Source of the DNA: Paenibacillus bovis
GTDB taxonomy: Bacteria > Bacillota > Bacilli > Paenibacillales > Paenibacillaceae
Reading direction: 5' to 3'
NCBI RefSeq assembly: GCF_001421015.2
Contig: NZ_CP013023.1
Coordinates: 1,288,501-1,352,500 of the forward strand
DNA length: 64,000 bases
Shown here: piece after piece, positions 47,501-55,521 of the stretch
Layout of the letters: each line of letters begins with the position of its first letter
Position numbering within the stretch: the stretch's first letter is position 1
Notes under the pieces: model-generated
The model's database searches: none
What the model was told of the DNA's origin: nothing
The model's input: only the letters and a program-made list of their open reading frames with translations
Program-made: the position numbers and the translations under genes

Positions 47501-47808
47501 TAAGGTGCACTCCAGTTGGCTGAGGATACATCCAGGTAGGAGGTTTTGGACTCTTTATTCACGTTTAATTCAAATATATTGCACAGAATTTTGGCCATTT
47601 CAGCACGTGTAAGTACTTTATCAGGCATAAAGTCGCCTTTGGCTCCACCTGTCATCAATCCAAGCGTACGTACTTCGGTCATCGAAGCCGTATCCGCTTG
47701 AGCAGCAAAAGCTGTAGATGTAGACCATGGAGAAGATGTAAAAGGAGTTGCAGTAATACCCAGGATGATAGCTGTAGCGATTAATTTCTGACGATTAACT
47801 AATTTCAA
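44593..47808 (-). CDS. S-layer-homology (SLH) surface protein with beta-helix-like and helical repeat regions
   Basis: 1071 residues, TTG start at 47808 with GAGGAG 8 nt upstream. Signal peptide (about 1-36), three SLH repeats (about 40-195; LTRAEMAKIL, YLDVSSANWSAPYIEAVQAAGYMQGSGELFYPNQAVTRQELI), which bind pyruvylated wall polymer, then a repetitive strand-rich region (about 200-400; FSGNLIVNGSVTLKNIQSTG, KLTLSNTATV) suggesting a parallel beta-helix, a Lys/Asp linker (KKKDKDKEKDQE), a long helical region (about 430-940) starting with a FIVAR-like segment (LLSGVNKANELLH...IDSAVEALNTA), and a Pro/Thr/Glu/Ala-rich tail. No enzyme motif is visible; an adhesin or structural surface protein is likely. 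Confidence 0.9.
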   Translation of the reverse strand: MKLVNRQKLIATAIILGITATPFTSSPWSTSTAFAAQADTASMTEVRTLGLMTGGAKGDFMPDKVLTRAEMAKILCNIFELNVNKESKTSYLDVSSANWSAPYIEAVQAAGYMQGSGELFYPNQAVTRQELITSLVKAMDLHSEMADNSSPSAMDIARSYGLAIADSTTDANAPLSRQTSADLFIQLLDHPVGQVDAQGSTVRVGNIPYKVDGDLQGLFGIENGSVLKGAKLNIDRSQRTVTNINTIELNSNGGVFDGKGISFSGNLIVNGSVTLKNIQSTGNLQINGDQGTKLTAKLDNSSWGNVMISSMDSILQASGSSKVGKLTLSNTATVQTEDTASIQQLTIQPDLKKLTLNGTVDVLDASLYNGSPLVTLQPAAVVGNITLSKDKSANDVILNYGAQKSAVSMINGTKNTENPAPAANTTSGAKKKDKDKEKDQEIIGLDVSHLLSGVNKANELLHTKDMPELGEVPTLWQDMLVQAVDTATQVLNKTDNTQKDIDSAVEALNTATELYTSSQNALYSYYDLLMTVRQVPGDYTDAGRFPFKERMMNFAMDYYNPLTSKAQFDDYSAAIAQMKMQFEQIKDVDFTELNLMLRNIDNLSNNLANTEDAAKLTDMYNRYTNEMHKLMTQDEVNGLLQQLTEEFHASGLDQPIHSGGDYHVKLQSLTMEVHQLLYSQNDQLDRYMRPEFLTISEVLNKASMSLMDPDALWTEEEAYNNLSAAWATFKPAYDQKVIDLYNNLSKQVNHIDNVMEEYGQYMSEYDAHQLKSRRAAAVELLDSNNASVSTLGYTLSLTNDILKNVNLKNPTRLQAVVDQAKMEYTKYAMYHDEYYGNGSYKDNMNFYGVLGYAEALITSENARQSNLDEYEIRLKEALADYSTDWILPNMITNAVNNAHYNLDRAANTSDQYYLNLKNASEKMQSRSSDISFLELRDLYINLVETNRAYEQRPTEVSDEPVSSIPGDSSETPATDPNPSAPASGTEETTPASGTETAPATDTPAAQEPAKETTPDSGSGQTSQPVDNNQPPTSFEPADQHYDYSAPPKNNEAQAEAPTPVVAAEPETTEAP

Positions 47809-48326
47809 AATAAGTGCTCCTCGTTGTATATGATGTTTGGATGGTGTGTAAGAAGAACAGATGTTGTTCTCCGCTTTTATATGTCGGACGATTAAAGCAA
47901 TAATTTAGTATTTTTTATAAAAAAATATAATATTGAAATAAATTTAAAAGTTTGGAAGTGGAATGACGTTGTTAATTGAAGGTAAGTAAGCAATTTAATT
48001 TTTCTTGATCAATCCTTTTGAGGAAGGAAATTAGAGAGGAATACATATTGTTTGCAATACAGTTGGTTACTCTCTTTTGGAGAAGTCAGGCAGATTTTGG
48101 TCCTGTTTTATTGAAGAATCAATATGCAGTGATATTGTGTGGGTAGTATGTGGATAGAGTCTGTATAGCCATCTAGAAATATTCTGCGGTAGGCCGGAAA
48201 CGAATAATGGGGAGCGGTATATAGTTGTCTGCGGAAAGTGTGAAGCATAAATGACTTACCGCAGCCTGACAAGTACAGTATGATTGTAGATAGAGCATCT
48301 AATTCACAGGAACAGAGGTGAGTATT
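47809..48326. other. Divergent intergenic region between the SLH gene and the Usp gene
   Basis: 518 bp. The left half is AT-rich and should hold the SLH promoter. I see no gene, strong hairpin or riboswitch signature in it. Confidence 0.4.
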
Positions 48327-48746
48327 ATGTATCAACATATTATACTCGCAGCTGACGGATCGGATAACTCGATACGAGCTGCTGTGGAGACCGTCAAAAT
48401 CGCTGCTATCGCGCCAGAGGCAGTCATTGAAATTGTGTTTGCTGCTGATCCATCAAGGGTAAAAGACGAAGTGCTGCATTCCCATACGCATGACGAAATC
48501 GAGTATAACCGTCAGCAAAAGCTACAGCCTGTCGCAAAAGTATTAACCGAAGCGAATCTGCATCCAAAGATCACCATTATTAATGGCGATCCGGGGCCAT
48601 CGATTGTCCAATATGCGCAGAAGCAGCAAGCCGACCTGATCATCATCGGCACGCGCGGGCTGAATGCATTGCAGGAGTTTGTACTGGGTAGCGTCAGCCA
48701 TAAGGTAGTCAAGCGTGCACACTGTCCGGTACTTATTGTAAAATGA
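48327..48746 (+). CDS. Universal stress protein (UspA family)
   Basis: 139 residues with the alpha/beta Usp fold: N-terminal strand YQHIILAADGSDNS with the ATP-binding Asp, and C-terminal GTRGLNALQEFVLGSVS matching the nucleotide-binding G-x2-G-x9-G-S/T pattern, ending HCPVLIVK. ATG 48327 follows AGAGGTGAG; a GTG at 48318 lies inside that site. Single gene, followed at 62 nt by bcp. Confidence 0.93.
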   Translation: MYQHIILAADGSDNSIRAAVETVKIAAIAPEAVIEIVFAADPSRVKDEVLHSHTHDEIEYNRQQKLQPVAKVLTEANLHPKITIINGDPGPSIVQYAQKQQADLIIIGTRGLNALQEFVLGSVSHKVVKRAHCPVLIVK

Positions 48747-48808
48747 CTCTGTCTCTGTATAGAAGTAATGTACCTGTATACCTATATTAATTCAAAGGAG
48801 TCCTGAAC

Positions 48809-49279
48809 ATGAGCGAACTGCAACAGGGGCAACCGGTTCCCGATTTTACTCTAGAAGCGTCCGAAGGACGTGAAATCTCCCTTAGTGACTACCGTGGCAA
48901 GAAGGTAGTCCTATACTTTTATCCGAAAGACAATACAACTGGCTGCACCCAGCAGGCCTGCGATTTCCGCGATAGCACAGCCGGATACGAGCAGTACGGT
49001 GCTGTGGTGCTGGGCATCAGTCCGGATAGCGTAACCTCCCACGACAAATTTGCCGTCAAACATGAACTGCCATTTCCACTGCTTTCCGATCCCGACCATG
49101 CTGTTGCTGAAGCCTATGGCGTATGGCAGCTGAAAAAGATGTACGGCAAGGAGTACGAAGGCATTGTACGCTCCACTTTCCTGATTGACGAAGAGGGCAA
49201 CCTCCAGCAGGAATGGCGCAACGTGAAAGTGAAAGGACATATCGAGAAGGTGCTTGAGGCTGTACGAGGCGAAGGATAA
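48809..49279 (+). CDS. bcp: Thioredoxin-dependent peroxiredoxin, Bcp/PrxQ type
   Basis: Reduces hydrogen peroxide and organic hydroperoxides in the cytosol. 156 residues; the peroxidatic C46 and resolving C51 lie in NTTGCTQQACDFRD, which marks the PrxQ subgroup with Cys five residues apart. GISPDSV and RSTFLIDEEG complete the active site. AAAGGAG precedes the ATG. Confidence 0.95.
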   Translation: MSELQQGQPVPDFTLEASEGREISLSDYRGKKVVLYFYPKDNTTGCTQQACDFRDSTAGYEQYGAVVLGISPDSVTSHDKFAVKHELPFPLLSDPDHAVAEAYGVWQLKKMYGKEYEGIVRSTFLIDEEGNLQQEWRNVKVKGHIEKVLEAVRGEG

Positions 49280-49348
49280 TCGCAACCACCACACGGTATA
49301 ATTGGCTGTACGCTAAGATAATTCACGAAAACAAACAGCAGATTATTA

Positions 49349-49396
49349 TAAAAAGAGCCTGTCGATCGAAGCTACCGATCGACAGGCTCTTTTTTA
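49349..49396. terminator. Terminator after bcp (bidirectional)
   Basis: AAAAAGAGCCTGTCGATCG and CGATCGACAGGCTCTTTTTT form a 19-bp stem with a short loop and T-runs on both strands. Confidence 0.9.
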
Positions 49397-49412
49397 TGCC
49401 AGCTGAAATGAA

Positions 49413-49455
49413 AACAGGATGGATTGTGGCAGTTCCTCCCATGATCCATCCTGTT
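49413..49455 (-). terminator. Terminator of the dedA gene
   Basis: AACAGGATGGAT (49413-49424) and ATCCATCCTGTT (49444-49455) pair perfectly; minus-strand TTTTC follows. It lies just past the dedA stop. Confidence 0.7.
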
Positions 49456-49478
49456 CTTTATATCGAAATAATCCTATT

Positions 49479-50132
49479 CTATTCTCTCGCCGAATCGTCC
49501 GGTTTTTTCTTCCCAAACCGGTTCACTAGCTGAATCCCTAGCCATCTGCGATATTTCACAATGAACACCGCCAGCACAAGACCGACCAGAGTCGCTATCG
49601 CTTCAAATGAATAATCGTGAATCCATTGGAAAATCATCGACCACTGCGGTCCAAAAATCTTCCCGAGTGCGATAAACAAGCCGACCCAGACCAGCGCACC
49701 GCTATAGGCATAGGCAGCGAACCGCCAAAATTTATAATTCATAATGCCGGAGAAATAACCTGTAAAATGCCGCACGCCCGGTATAAAATAACCTACAAAC
49801 ACGAGTGTATAGCCATACTTGTTGAACCATTTTTGCGCTTTGTCGAGCTTGTGTTCCGGGAGTAGCATCCATTTGCCGTATTTGCGCATAAATGGCAACC
49901 CCGCCTTTTTCCCGATAAAATACGTGATGGTCATCCCGATCGTGGTGCCTGCAAAAGCGCACAATAAGACCAGCGCGATATTAAGAGTGCCCATATAGGA
50001 TAAATAACCCGCGTATGCCATCGTCGGCTCTCCGGGAAAAGGTAACGCGATAAATTCAAGCAGCAGTCCCAGAAATAGCACCAGGTAGCCATGCTCGGTA
50101 AGAAGTGATTGCAGATAGTCCATGAATCCCAT
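49479..50132 (-). CDS. DedA-family membrane protein
   Basis: 217 residues, about five membrane helices. The SNARE-assoc/DedA signature is clear: EFIALPFPGEPTMAYAGYLS, GTTIGMTITYFIGKKAG, and FVGYFIPGVRHFTGYFSGI with the conserved Arg. DedA proteins flip undecaprenyl phosphate or other lipids and affect membrane potential. ATG 50132 follows GGGGG by 6 nt; the ATG at 50150 lies before that site. Single gene. Confidence 0.92.
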   Translation of the reverse strand: MGFMDYLQSLLTEHGYLVLFLGLLLEFIALPFPGEPTMAYAGYLSYMGTLNIALVLLCAFAGTTIGMTITYFIGKKAGLPFMRKYGKWMLLPEHKLDKAQKWFNKYGYTLVFVGYFIPGVRHFTGYFSGIMNYKFWRFAAYAYSGALVWVGLFIALGKIFGPQWSMIFQWIHDYSFEAIATLVGLVLAVFIVKYRRWLGIQLVNRFGKKKPDDSARE

Positions 50133-50307
50133 AGATTGCCCCCATGCCAAGTTGTAATATCGTCTTATTTTGCCACATGTTCTCTATATCGGTTAAGACC
50201 GGCGGCAAAATAATGCGTTCAACCCATTATCTATTTTCTGTTATATTTTTACTATAACGGTATCTTTATATATTAATCGTTTTGATAGGGCAAAGTCCAC
50301 CAGCCCA

Positions 50308-50322
50308 GCGTCCACTGGACGC
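50308..50322. repeat. 15-nt palindrome in the guaA upstream region
   Basis: GCGTCCA-C... reads as GCGTCC-ACT-GGACGC, a short perfect inverted repeat without T-run. Significance unknown. Confidence 0.4.
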
Positions 50323-50410
50323 GTACACGCAGCAGATTCTTCGAAAGGAAGCGGCCTGTTCTTCTTGCCGATTCCTCGATTTCTCCACAATATGAAAATT
50401 AGATTGCAAG

Positions 50411-50476
50411 TTTTCGAAAAATGCTGAAATCATAAGGCTTTAAGCCTTGACGGTCTCTTTTCCCCATAGGTATAAT
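50411..50476 (+). promoter_or_regulatory. guaA promoter with flanking palindromes
   Basis: TTGACG (50447-50452), 18-bp spacer, TATAAT (50471-50476). A perfect palindrome AAGGCTT-T-AAGCCTT (about 50435-50449) overlaps the -35, and TTTTCGAAAA (50411-50420) resembles the CGAA/TTCG cores of PurR boxes. GGGAGG (50494-50499) is the ribosome binding site. Control by PurR is possible but not shown; no purine riboswitch is present here. Confidence 0.6.
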
Positions 50477-50506
50477 TAGACTCATTGAAAAGTGGGAGGC
50501 ACATGA

Positions 50507-52045
50507 ATGAACAGTCCAAATGAAATAATTGTTGTCCTTGATTTTGGTGGACAATACAATCAGTTAATTGCAAGACGTATCCGTGATCTTGGTGTATACA
50601 GTGAGTTACTGCCGTTCAACACCCCTGTCGAGAAAATCCGTGAACTGGCGCCAAAAGGGATTATCTTCTCCGGTGGCCCATCCAGTGTGTACGCGGAGGA
50701 CGCGCCGCATGTCGATCCGGCGATCTATGATCTGAATGTGCCAATCTTCGGTATTTGTTATGGTATGCAGCTAATGGCTCAACAACTGTCCGGTAAAGTA
50801 GAACGTTCCGCTAAGCGCGAGTACGGCAAGTCCGATGTGGACTTCATGCCGCACTGTGCACTGAACAAAGGTATGGAATCCAGCCACACGGTATGGATGA
50901 GCCATGGTGACCATGTGGTTGGTCTGCCAGAAGGCTTTGTCGTGGATGCCAGCACCGAGTCTGCACCAATCGCAGCGATGAGCAATGCAGAGCGTCATCT
51001 GTATGCAGTGCAGTTCCATCCGGAAGTGCGTCACTCTGTATTCGGTAACGAAATGATCCGTAACTTCCTGTACGAAGTCTGTCAGTGCCACGGCGAGTGG
51101 AGCATGCAGACATTCATCGAGGATACCATCAAGGAAATCCGCGAGCAGGTAGGCAACAAAAACGTATTGTGCGCACTGAGCGGCGGTGTCGATTCTTCCG
51201 TGGTAGCGATTCTGCTGCACAAAGCGATCGGCGACCAGCTGACCTGTATGTTTATCGACCATGGTCTGCTGCGCAAAGGTGAAGCTGAGAGCGTAATGGA
51301 GACGTTTGTCGGCAAATTCGATATGAAAGTAGTCAAAATCGATGCACAGGAGCGCTTCCTGTCCAAACTGGCAGGCGTAGACGATCCAGAGCAAAAACGT
51401 AAAATCATCGGTAACGAGTTTATCTATGTATTTGACGAAGAATCCAAAAAGCTGGGCGACTTTGCGTATCTGGCACAGGGAACCCTGTATACGGATATCG
51501 TAGAGAGCGGAACCGCTACAGCACAGACGATCAAATCTCACCATAACGTCGGCGGTCTGCCAGAAGATATGGAATTTGAACTGATCGAGCCACTGAAAGC
51601 ACTGTTCAAAGACGAAGTACGTAAAGTCGGCGAAGAATGCGGTCTGCCACGTGCGATCGTATGGCGTCAGCCGTTCCCAGGTCCGGGTCTGGCGATCCGT
51701 GTGCTGGGTGAAGTAACGGAAGACAAACTGCAAATCGTTCGTGATTCCGACTACATCCTGCGCGAAGAAATCGCCAAGGCCGGTCTGGAAAACGAAATCT
51801 GGCAGTATTTCACAGCGCTGCCGAACATGAAGAGCGTCGGCGTTATGGGTGATGCACGCACGTATTCCTACACGGTAGGTATCCGCGCTGTAACCTCCAT
51901 CGACGGTATGACTGCAGACTGGGCACGTATTCCATGGGATGTACTGGAGAAAATCTCCGTACGTATCGTTAACGAAGTGGATAACGTCAACCGTATTGTG
52001 TATGATATTACTTCGAAACCACCAGCAACGATTGAGTGGGAATAG
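50507..52045 (+). CDS. guaA: GMP synthase (glutamine-hydrolysing)
   Basis: Converts XMP to GMP in purine synthesis. 512 residues: a class-I glutamine amidotransferase domain with C84 (FGICYGMQL), H171 and E173 (QFHPEVRHS), an ATP-pyrophosphatase domain with the P-loop SGGVDSS (225-231), and the C-terminal dimerisation domain ending in PPATIEWE. Length and order are normal for the family. Single gene with its own sigma-A promoter. Confidence 0.98.
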   Translation: MNSPNEIIVVLDFGGQYNQLIARRIRDLGVYSELLPFNTPVEKIRELAPKGIIFSGGPSSVYAEDAPHVDPAIYDLNVPIFGICYGMQLMAQQLSGKVERSAKREYGKSDVDFMPHCALNKGMESSHTVWMSHGDHVVGLPEGFVVDASTESAPIAAMSNAERHLYAVQFHPEVRHSVFGNEMIRNFLYEVCQCHGEWSMQTFIEDTIKEIREQVGNKNVLCALSGGVDSSVVAILLHKAIGDQLTCMFIDHGLLRKGEAESVMETFVGKFDMKVVKIDAQERFLSKLAGVDDPEQKRKIIGNEFIYVFDEESKKLGDFAYLAQGTLYTDIVESGTATAQTIKSHHNVGGLPEDMEFELIEPLKALFKDEVRKVGEECGLPRAIVWRQPFPGPGLAIRVLGEVTEDKLQIVRDSDYILREEIAKAGLENEIWQYFTALPNMKSVGVMGDARTYSYTVGIRAVTSIDGMTADWARIPWDVLEKISVRIVNEVDNVNRIVYDITSKPPATIEWE

Positions 52046-52129
52046 GATAAAATCGGGTATATAACTCCAAAGGGCAGTCTGGTCTTGGGCCAGGCTGCTT
52101 CTTTATTTCATGGACAAAGGAGTCACATC

Positions 52130-52600
52130 ATGCCGATCATTACGCACGATATCTATATCGAAGCGCCGGTTGAAGTTTGTTTTGATCTAGCTCGAAATGT
52201 AGACATACATATGCAGACAACAGCAAGTACGAACGAGAGAGCGGTAAGCGGCAGAACAAGCGGCTATATGGAGAAAGGTGAAGAAGTCACCTGGGAAGCA
52301 GTTCATTTCGGTATTAGACAGCGGTTAACAGCGAAGATCATACACATGGAGAAGCCGCATATTTTTGTGGATGTGATGGTTAGCGGCGCGTTTCATTCCT
52401 TTAGACATACGCACAAGTTTATCAAGCTTGGAGCAGGTACAGTAATGAAGGATCACTTTGAATACAAATCGCCTCTTGGTATACTGGGCAATATCGCTGA
52501 CTTTTTATTTCTCAAAAAGTATATGACCCGCTTACTCACTGTTCGTGCTCAGGAATTGAAAAGACTGGCCGAATCGGAAAGCGGCAGGGCACAATATTAG
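52130..52600 (+). CDS. SRPBCC (START-like) family protein, ligand-binding
   Basis: 156 residues. The opening ITHDIYIEAPVEVCFDLARNVDIHMQT is typical of bacterial polyketide-cyclase/SRPBCC proteins, with strand FIKLGAGTVMKDHFEYKSPLG and a C-terminal helix. No enzyme motif can be named. AAAGGAG precedes ATG 52130. Its stop lies one base from the stop of the convergent MepB gene; no terminator fits between, so the transcripts must overlap. Confidence 0.85.
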   Translation: MPIITHDIYIEAPVEVCFDLARNVDIHMQTTASTNERAVSGRTSGYMEKGEEVTWEAVHFGIRQRLTAKIIHMEKPHIFVDVMVSGAFHSFRHTHKFIKLGAGTVMKDHFEYKSPLGILGNIADFLFLKKYMTRLLTVRAQELKRLAESESGRAQY

Positions 52601-52601
52601 C

Positions 52602-53105
52602 CTATAATTTCAAATACCAATTTTGGAGAGCATCTATCTCTGCAGCTGTCGTTCCTTTTATAAAATACGGCAGCTGCCATTTTTGCGTCGAGCTGGCAGA
52701 TGTATTTAGGTCCTTTTCCCAATCGGGATATACACGTATCGCCATTTTTCCTTTTCGATCATCTGTACGCAGCACACCATGCTTCAGCAGAAGTTCCCTG
52801 GGGAAAATGAACTGTCCTTTTTGTTTATGTTCTATTACATGAACGATGACATGATCGGGACAGTCCTCATAGCTGTAAGCCTGATTGTTGTTATCGCTAT
52901 CTTTTTCCCAAAACACTACAAAATAACCTTTCTTTTTGGGCGTGGGTTTAGCGCGTCTGCTTCGGAATGTATATTTTCCTATTTTAAAAGTCATGCCTTC
53001 ATAGGCAAAATTTTGATTTTCCATATGTAGATTTGCAATTTCTTGCTTATTCGCCTGTGACAGAATAGAACGCAACCACGCTAACGAAGCAAAGGGATTG
53101 TTCAT
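52602..53105 (-). CDS. MepB-like protein
   Basis: 167 residues. It matches MepB of the S. aureus mepRAB cluster: NQNFAYEGMTFKIGKYTFRSRRAKPTPKKKGYFVVFWEKD, DHVIVHVIEHKQKGQFIFPRELL followed by RKGKMAIRVYPDW. (These are listed in pieces.) MepB binds nucleic acid-like surfaces in a solved structure; its role is unsettled. AAGGAGG precedes ATG 53105. No mepR or mepA lies nearby. Confidence 0.85.
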   Translation of the reverse strand: MNNPFASLAWLRSILSQANKQEIANLHMENQNFAYEGMTFKIGKYTFRSRRAKPTPKKKGYFVVFWEKDSDNNNQAYSYEDCPDHVIVHVIEHKQKGQFIFPRELLLKHGVLRTDDRKGKMAIRVYPDWEKDLNTSASSTQKWQLPYFIKGTTAAEIDALQNWYLKL

Positions 53106-53335
53106 ATGTGTACCTCCTTTTATAGGATGAATAGAACTATACCATGCCAAAATTCGTACAAAACTAATTTCGCGTATTTACCTATCCGATACAAATATAG
53201 AAACAACCTCCATATACAGGTTGTACGCTTTGAATGGAGTATATTGTATACTTTTGGTTTGCTGTTATATCGAAATACATCATTACACTATATGAATAGA
53301 TTTTACCGGAACATAATTTGCAAAGGAGACCCAGG

Positions 53336-53782
53336 ATGAACTTCTACACCATCACCTATCTGGAAGGTCAATCCACGATCAATCTGTACCTGAAATACAT
53401 CTTTATCTTTGTCGCGCTGATCATCCTGCTGATCGTATTCTCGCTCTATCTGCGCCACCGGATCCAGACCAAATACCGCGATCTCAGCATCATTTTGCTG
53501 CTGGTCATCGTTTTCCTGATCGGTGTGCAGTATTCCGATTATACCCGGGATCAGAGCACGTATTCCAAGTACTCGCAGATGGTGCAGTTTATGCACCAGA
53601 TGGCCAAGGATCAGCATCTGGATGAGACGACGCTCAGCGTCAATGCGACCACACTCAGCGACGGCATTATTCTCAAAGCCCAGGATACCTACTACGCGGC
53701 TCGTTTTACTTCCGATATGAATGCCTATACGCTTCAGGAAGTCTATCTGGTAAACCCGGATATCAAGATGGTCGATCGATAA
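53336..53782 (+). CDS. DUF3290 membrane protein (YdfR-like)
   Basis: 148 residues with two N-terminal transmembrane helices (YIFIFVALIILLIVFSLYL, SIILLLVIVFLIGVQY) and a C-terminal globular part. DUF3290 genes are regularly paired with a DUF421 gene, as here, 34 nt apart. ATG 53336 is preceded by AAAGGAG. Function unknown; membrane or envelope role inferred. Confidence 0.88.
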   Translation: MNFYTITYLEGQSTINLYLKYIFIFVALIILLIVFSLYLRHRIQTKYRDLSIILLLVIVFLIGVQYSDYTRDQSTYSKYSQMVQFMHQMAKDQHLDETTLSVNATTLSDGIILKAQDTYYAARFTSDMNAYTLQEVYLVNPDIKMVDR

Positions 53783-53816
53783 ACCCATAACTACCAAAGG
53801 AGATGAAGGCTGACAG

Positions 53817-54452
53817 ATGGAGACCTATTATCCTGTCATTATCAAGCTGGCACTCGGTATTCTTTGCCTGATTTTCCAGATCAATCTGATGGGCAAAGGT
53901 AATCTGGCGCCAACTTCGGCTATGGATCAGGTACAGAATTATGTGCTCGGTGGCATTATTGGCGGCGTGATCTATAACGAAGCAGTCACACCGCTGCAAT
54001 TTTTCCTCGTCCTGATTATCTGGACGCTGCTCGTATTTATTATCAAATTTCTCAAAGAACATAACCGTTATGTCAAACGCATCGTCGATGGCAGACCGGT
54101 TACCCTGGTCGTCAACGGCAACGTTGAAGTCGGCGCCTGCCTGCGCTGCGGCATGTCTGCCAACGAACTCATGTTCAAGCTGCGTTCTGCCGGCATCTAC
54201 GAGATCAACCATGTCAAACGGGCGATCATGGAGCAGAATGGACAACTCACCATTATTCAGTACGGCGACGAGAATATTCGTTACCCGATCATCGTCGACG
54301 GCCAAGCCAACCAGGATGTACTGGATCTGATTCACAAAGACATCCACTGGCTCGAAGCCCAGGTCAAGCAGCGTAAATACAATAGTCTGTCCGATATTTA
54401 CCTCGGCGAATACATTTCCGGCGAACTTCGCCTGCACGGTTACAGTAAATAA
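53817..54452 (+). CDS. DUF421 membrane protein (YdfS-like)
   Basis: 211 residues: three transmembrane helices, then a cytosolic domain with the conserved pair GRPVTLVVNGNVEVGACLRCGMSANELMFKLR (in two parts) and IYEINHVKRAIMEQNGQLTII. This is the YetF/YdfS fold. The ribosome binding site spacing is long (AAGGAG at about 53800; a nearer AAGG at 53806). Forms an operon with the DUF3290 gene, the usual pair in Bacillales; B. subtilis relatives are linked to spore and envelope functions. Confidence 0.9.
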   Translation: METYYPVIIKLALGILCLIFQINLMGKGNLAPTSAMDQVQNYVLGGIIGGVIYNEAVTPLQFFLVLIIWTLLVFIIKFLKEHNRYVKRIVDGRPVTLVVNGNVEVGACLRCGMSANELMFKLRSAGIYEINHVKRAIMEQNGQLTIIQYGDENIRYPIIVDGQANQDVLDLIHKDIHWLEAQVKQRKYNSLSDIYLGEYISGELRLHGYSK

Positions 54453-54624
54453 CTATTCAATAAGCAGATTATGTACAATCAGCCTATTGTTCGAGTAACT
54501 AAAACTATACTCAAATATGCAAAAGACTCGCAATAGCATCCAATTAATTCCTGTAAATAAACGGCTCTAATACAAATAAAGTAGTCAAGTCAGCATAAGC
54601 CAGCCCATGCTGCACCAACCACTT

Positions 54625-54740
54625 AGCGCAGGGAATAGGACAAAGGACGACCTTTAAGGCTGGAGATCATCTGTTACTCAGCACAATCCATGATCTCCAG
54701 CCTTAACCGGAGGACGTGTCCTATCCCTTTCCGGAGCGAT
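54625..54740 (+). repeat. Nested hairpin element, copy C
   Basis: Inner perfect 17-bp arms (54654-54670 with 54690-54706) and outer arms (54631-54641 with 54718-54727) with one bulged A. Same orientation as copy B; conserved internal-loop pieces CGACCT before the inner stem and CCGGAGG after it; AGCG near both ends. The rest of the 453-bp gap (54453-54905) holds no gene. Confidence 0.85.
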
Positions 54741-54905
54741 TACCGCAAGCACGCCGATACCATGCTTTTGATCTATTCTGTAAATTCCAACCAACCTGCA
54801 ACTACTAGATACCTCGATGATGTGCAGTTTTGAATTCGATGATATCAATCCCGCCTTATTTATGGTAGGATGAACACCTATATTGAATAAGGAAGTGAAC
54901 CGCAA

Positions 54906-55262
54906 TTGATCCAGATTACTATCCCTACGCCTAACGTATCGATCACCAAGCAAATCAATCCGGAACTTAGCCATATCTATGGGTTTACCGATTTTCATCT
55001 GATTTCCCGCGAAGTAGGCGGCATTTACATGTTCTACAATGAACAGGACGAGCTGCTGTTTGTCGGCAAAGCCCGTAAGCTCAGACCACGTATCAAAAAG
55101 CATTTCGAAGATACCGTATCCCCGATCAAGGAACACCGTGATGAGGTTACCCGTATCGACGTATGCATCGTGGAAGACCCGACCGAGCGAGAGATTTACG
55201 AGACGTATATCATCAACAGTCTGCAAGCCAAGTACAATGTGGACAAAGTCTTTTATAAATAA
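54906..55262 (+). CDS. Stand-alone GIY-YIG nuclease-like protein
   Basis: 118 residues. GIYMF at the first strand and LFVGKA in place of YIG, a conserved Arg (RIKKHF), and the metal-binding Glu region EDPTEREIYETYIIN plus KYNVD at the end resemble the UvrC N-terminal GIY-YIG domain. It starts at TTG 54906 after AAGGAAGTG. It may nick DNA or be inactive because of the changed second motif. Single gene. Confidence 0.82.
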   Translation: MIQITIPTPNVSITKQINPELSHIYGFTDFHLISREVGGIYMFYNEQDELLFVGKARKLRPRIKKHFEDTVSPIKEHRDEVTRIDVCIVEDPTEREIYETYIINSLQAKYNVDKVFYK

Positions 55263-55430
55263 GATCGCATTAAAGAACTTCCTTCTAAGAGATGTTCTGC
55301 TGTGCATGAAGTGAGCCGCACATGATATGTTTTTCATGTTTACTAATTCTTTTACCTTTATTAATCATGTATGATGCCTCTCTTCGTGGATACACAAAAA
55401 AAGATCTACCGATAAGGATAGATCTACATC

Positions 55431-55465
55431 AAAAAAGCTGCTCCTGTCACCGGAAGCAGCTTTTT
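55431..55465. terminator. Terminator between the GIY-YIG and pseudouridine synthase genes
   Basis: AAAAAGCTGCT (55432-55442) and AGCAGCTTTTT (55455-55465) with matching A and T runs on either side; serves both convergent genes. An extra GATCTA...TAGATC repeat lies just upstream. Confidence 0.85.
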
Positions 55466-55521
55466 GCGTTATTCATTGGTTGCCATATACTATCCGAAAT
55501 GGACCAACACACAGCATCGAA

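Noticed and set aside
50771..51733. 320-codon open frame antisense to guaA
   Set aside because: Shadow of guaA; His/Cys/Phe-rich and without ribosome binding site.
53106..53339. 77-codon frame upstream of DUF3290
   Set aside because: AT-rich promoter sequence without ribosome binding site; overlaps the real start region.
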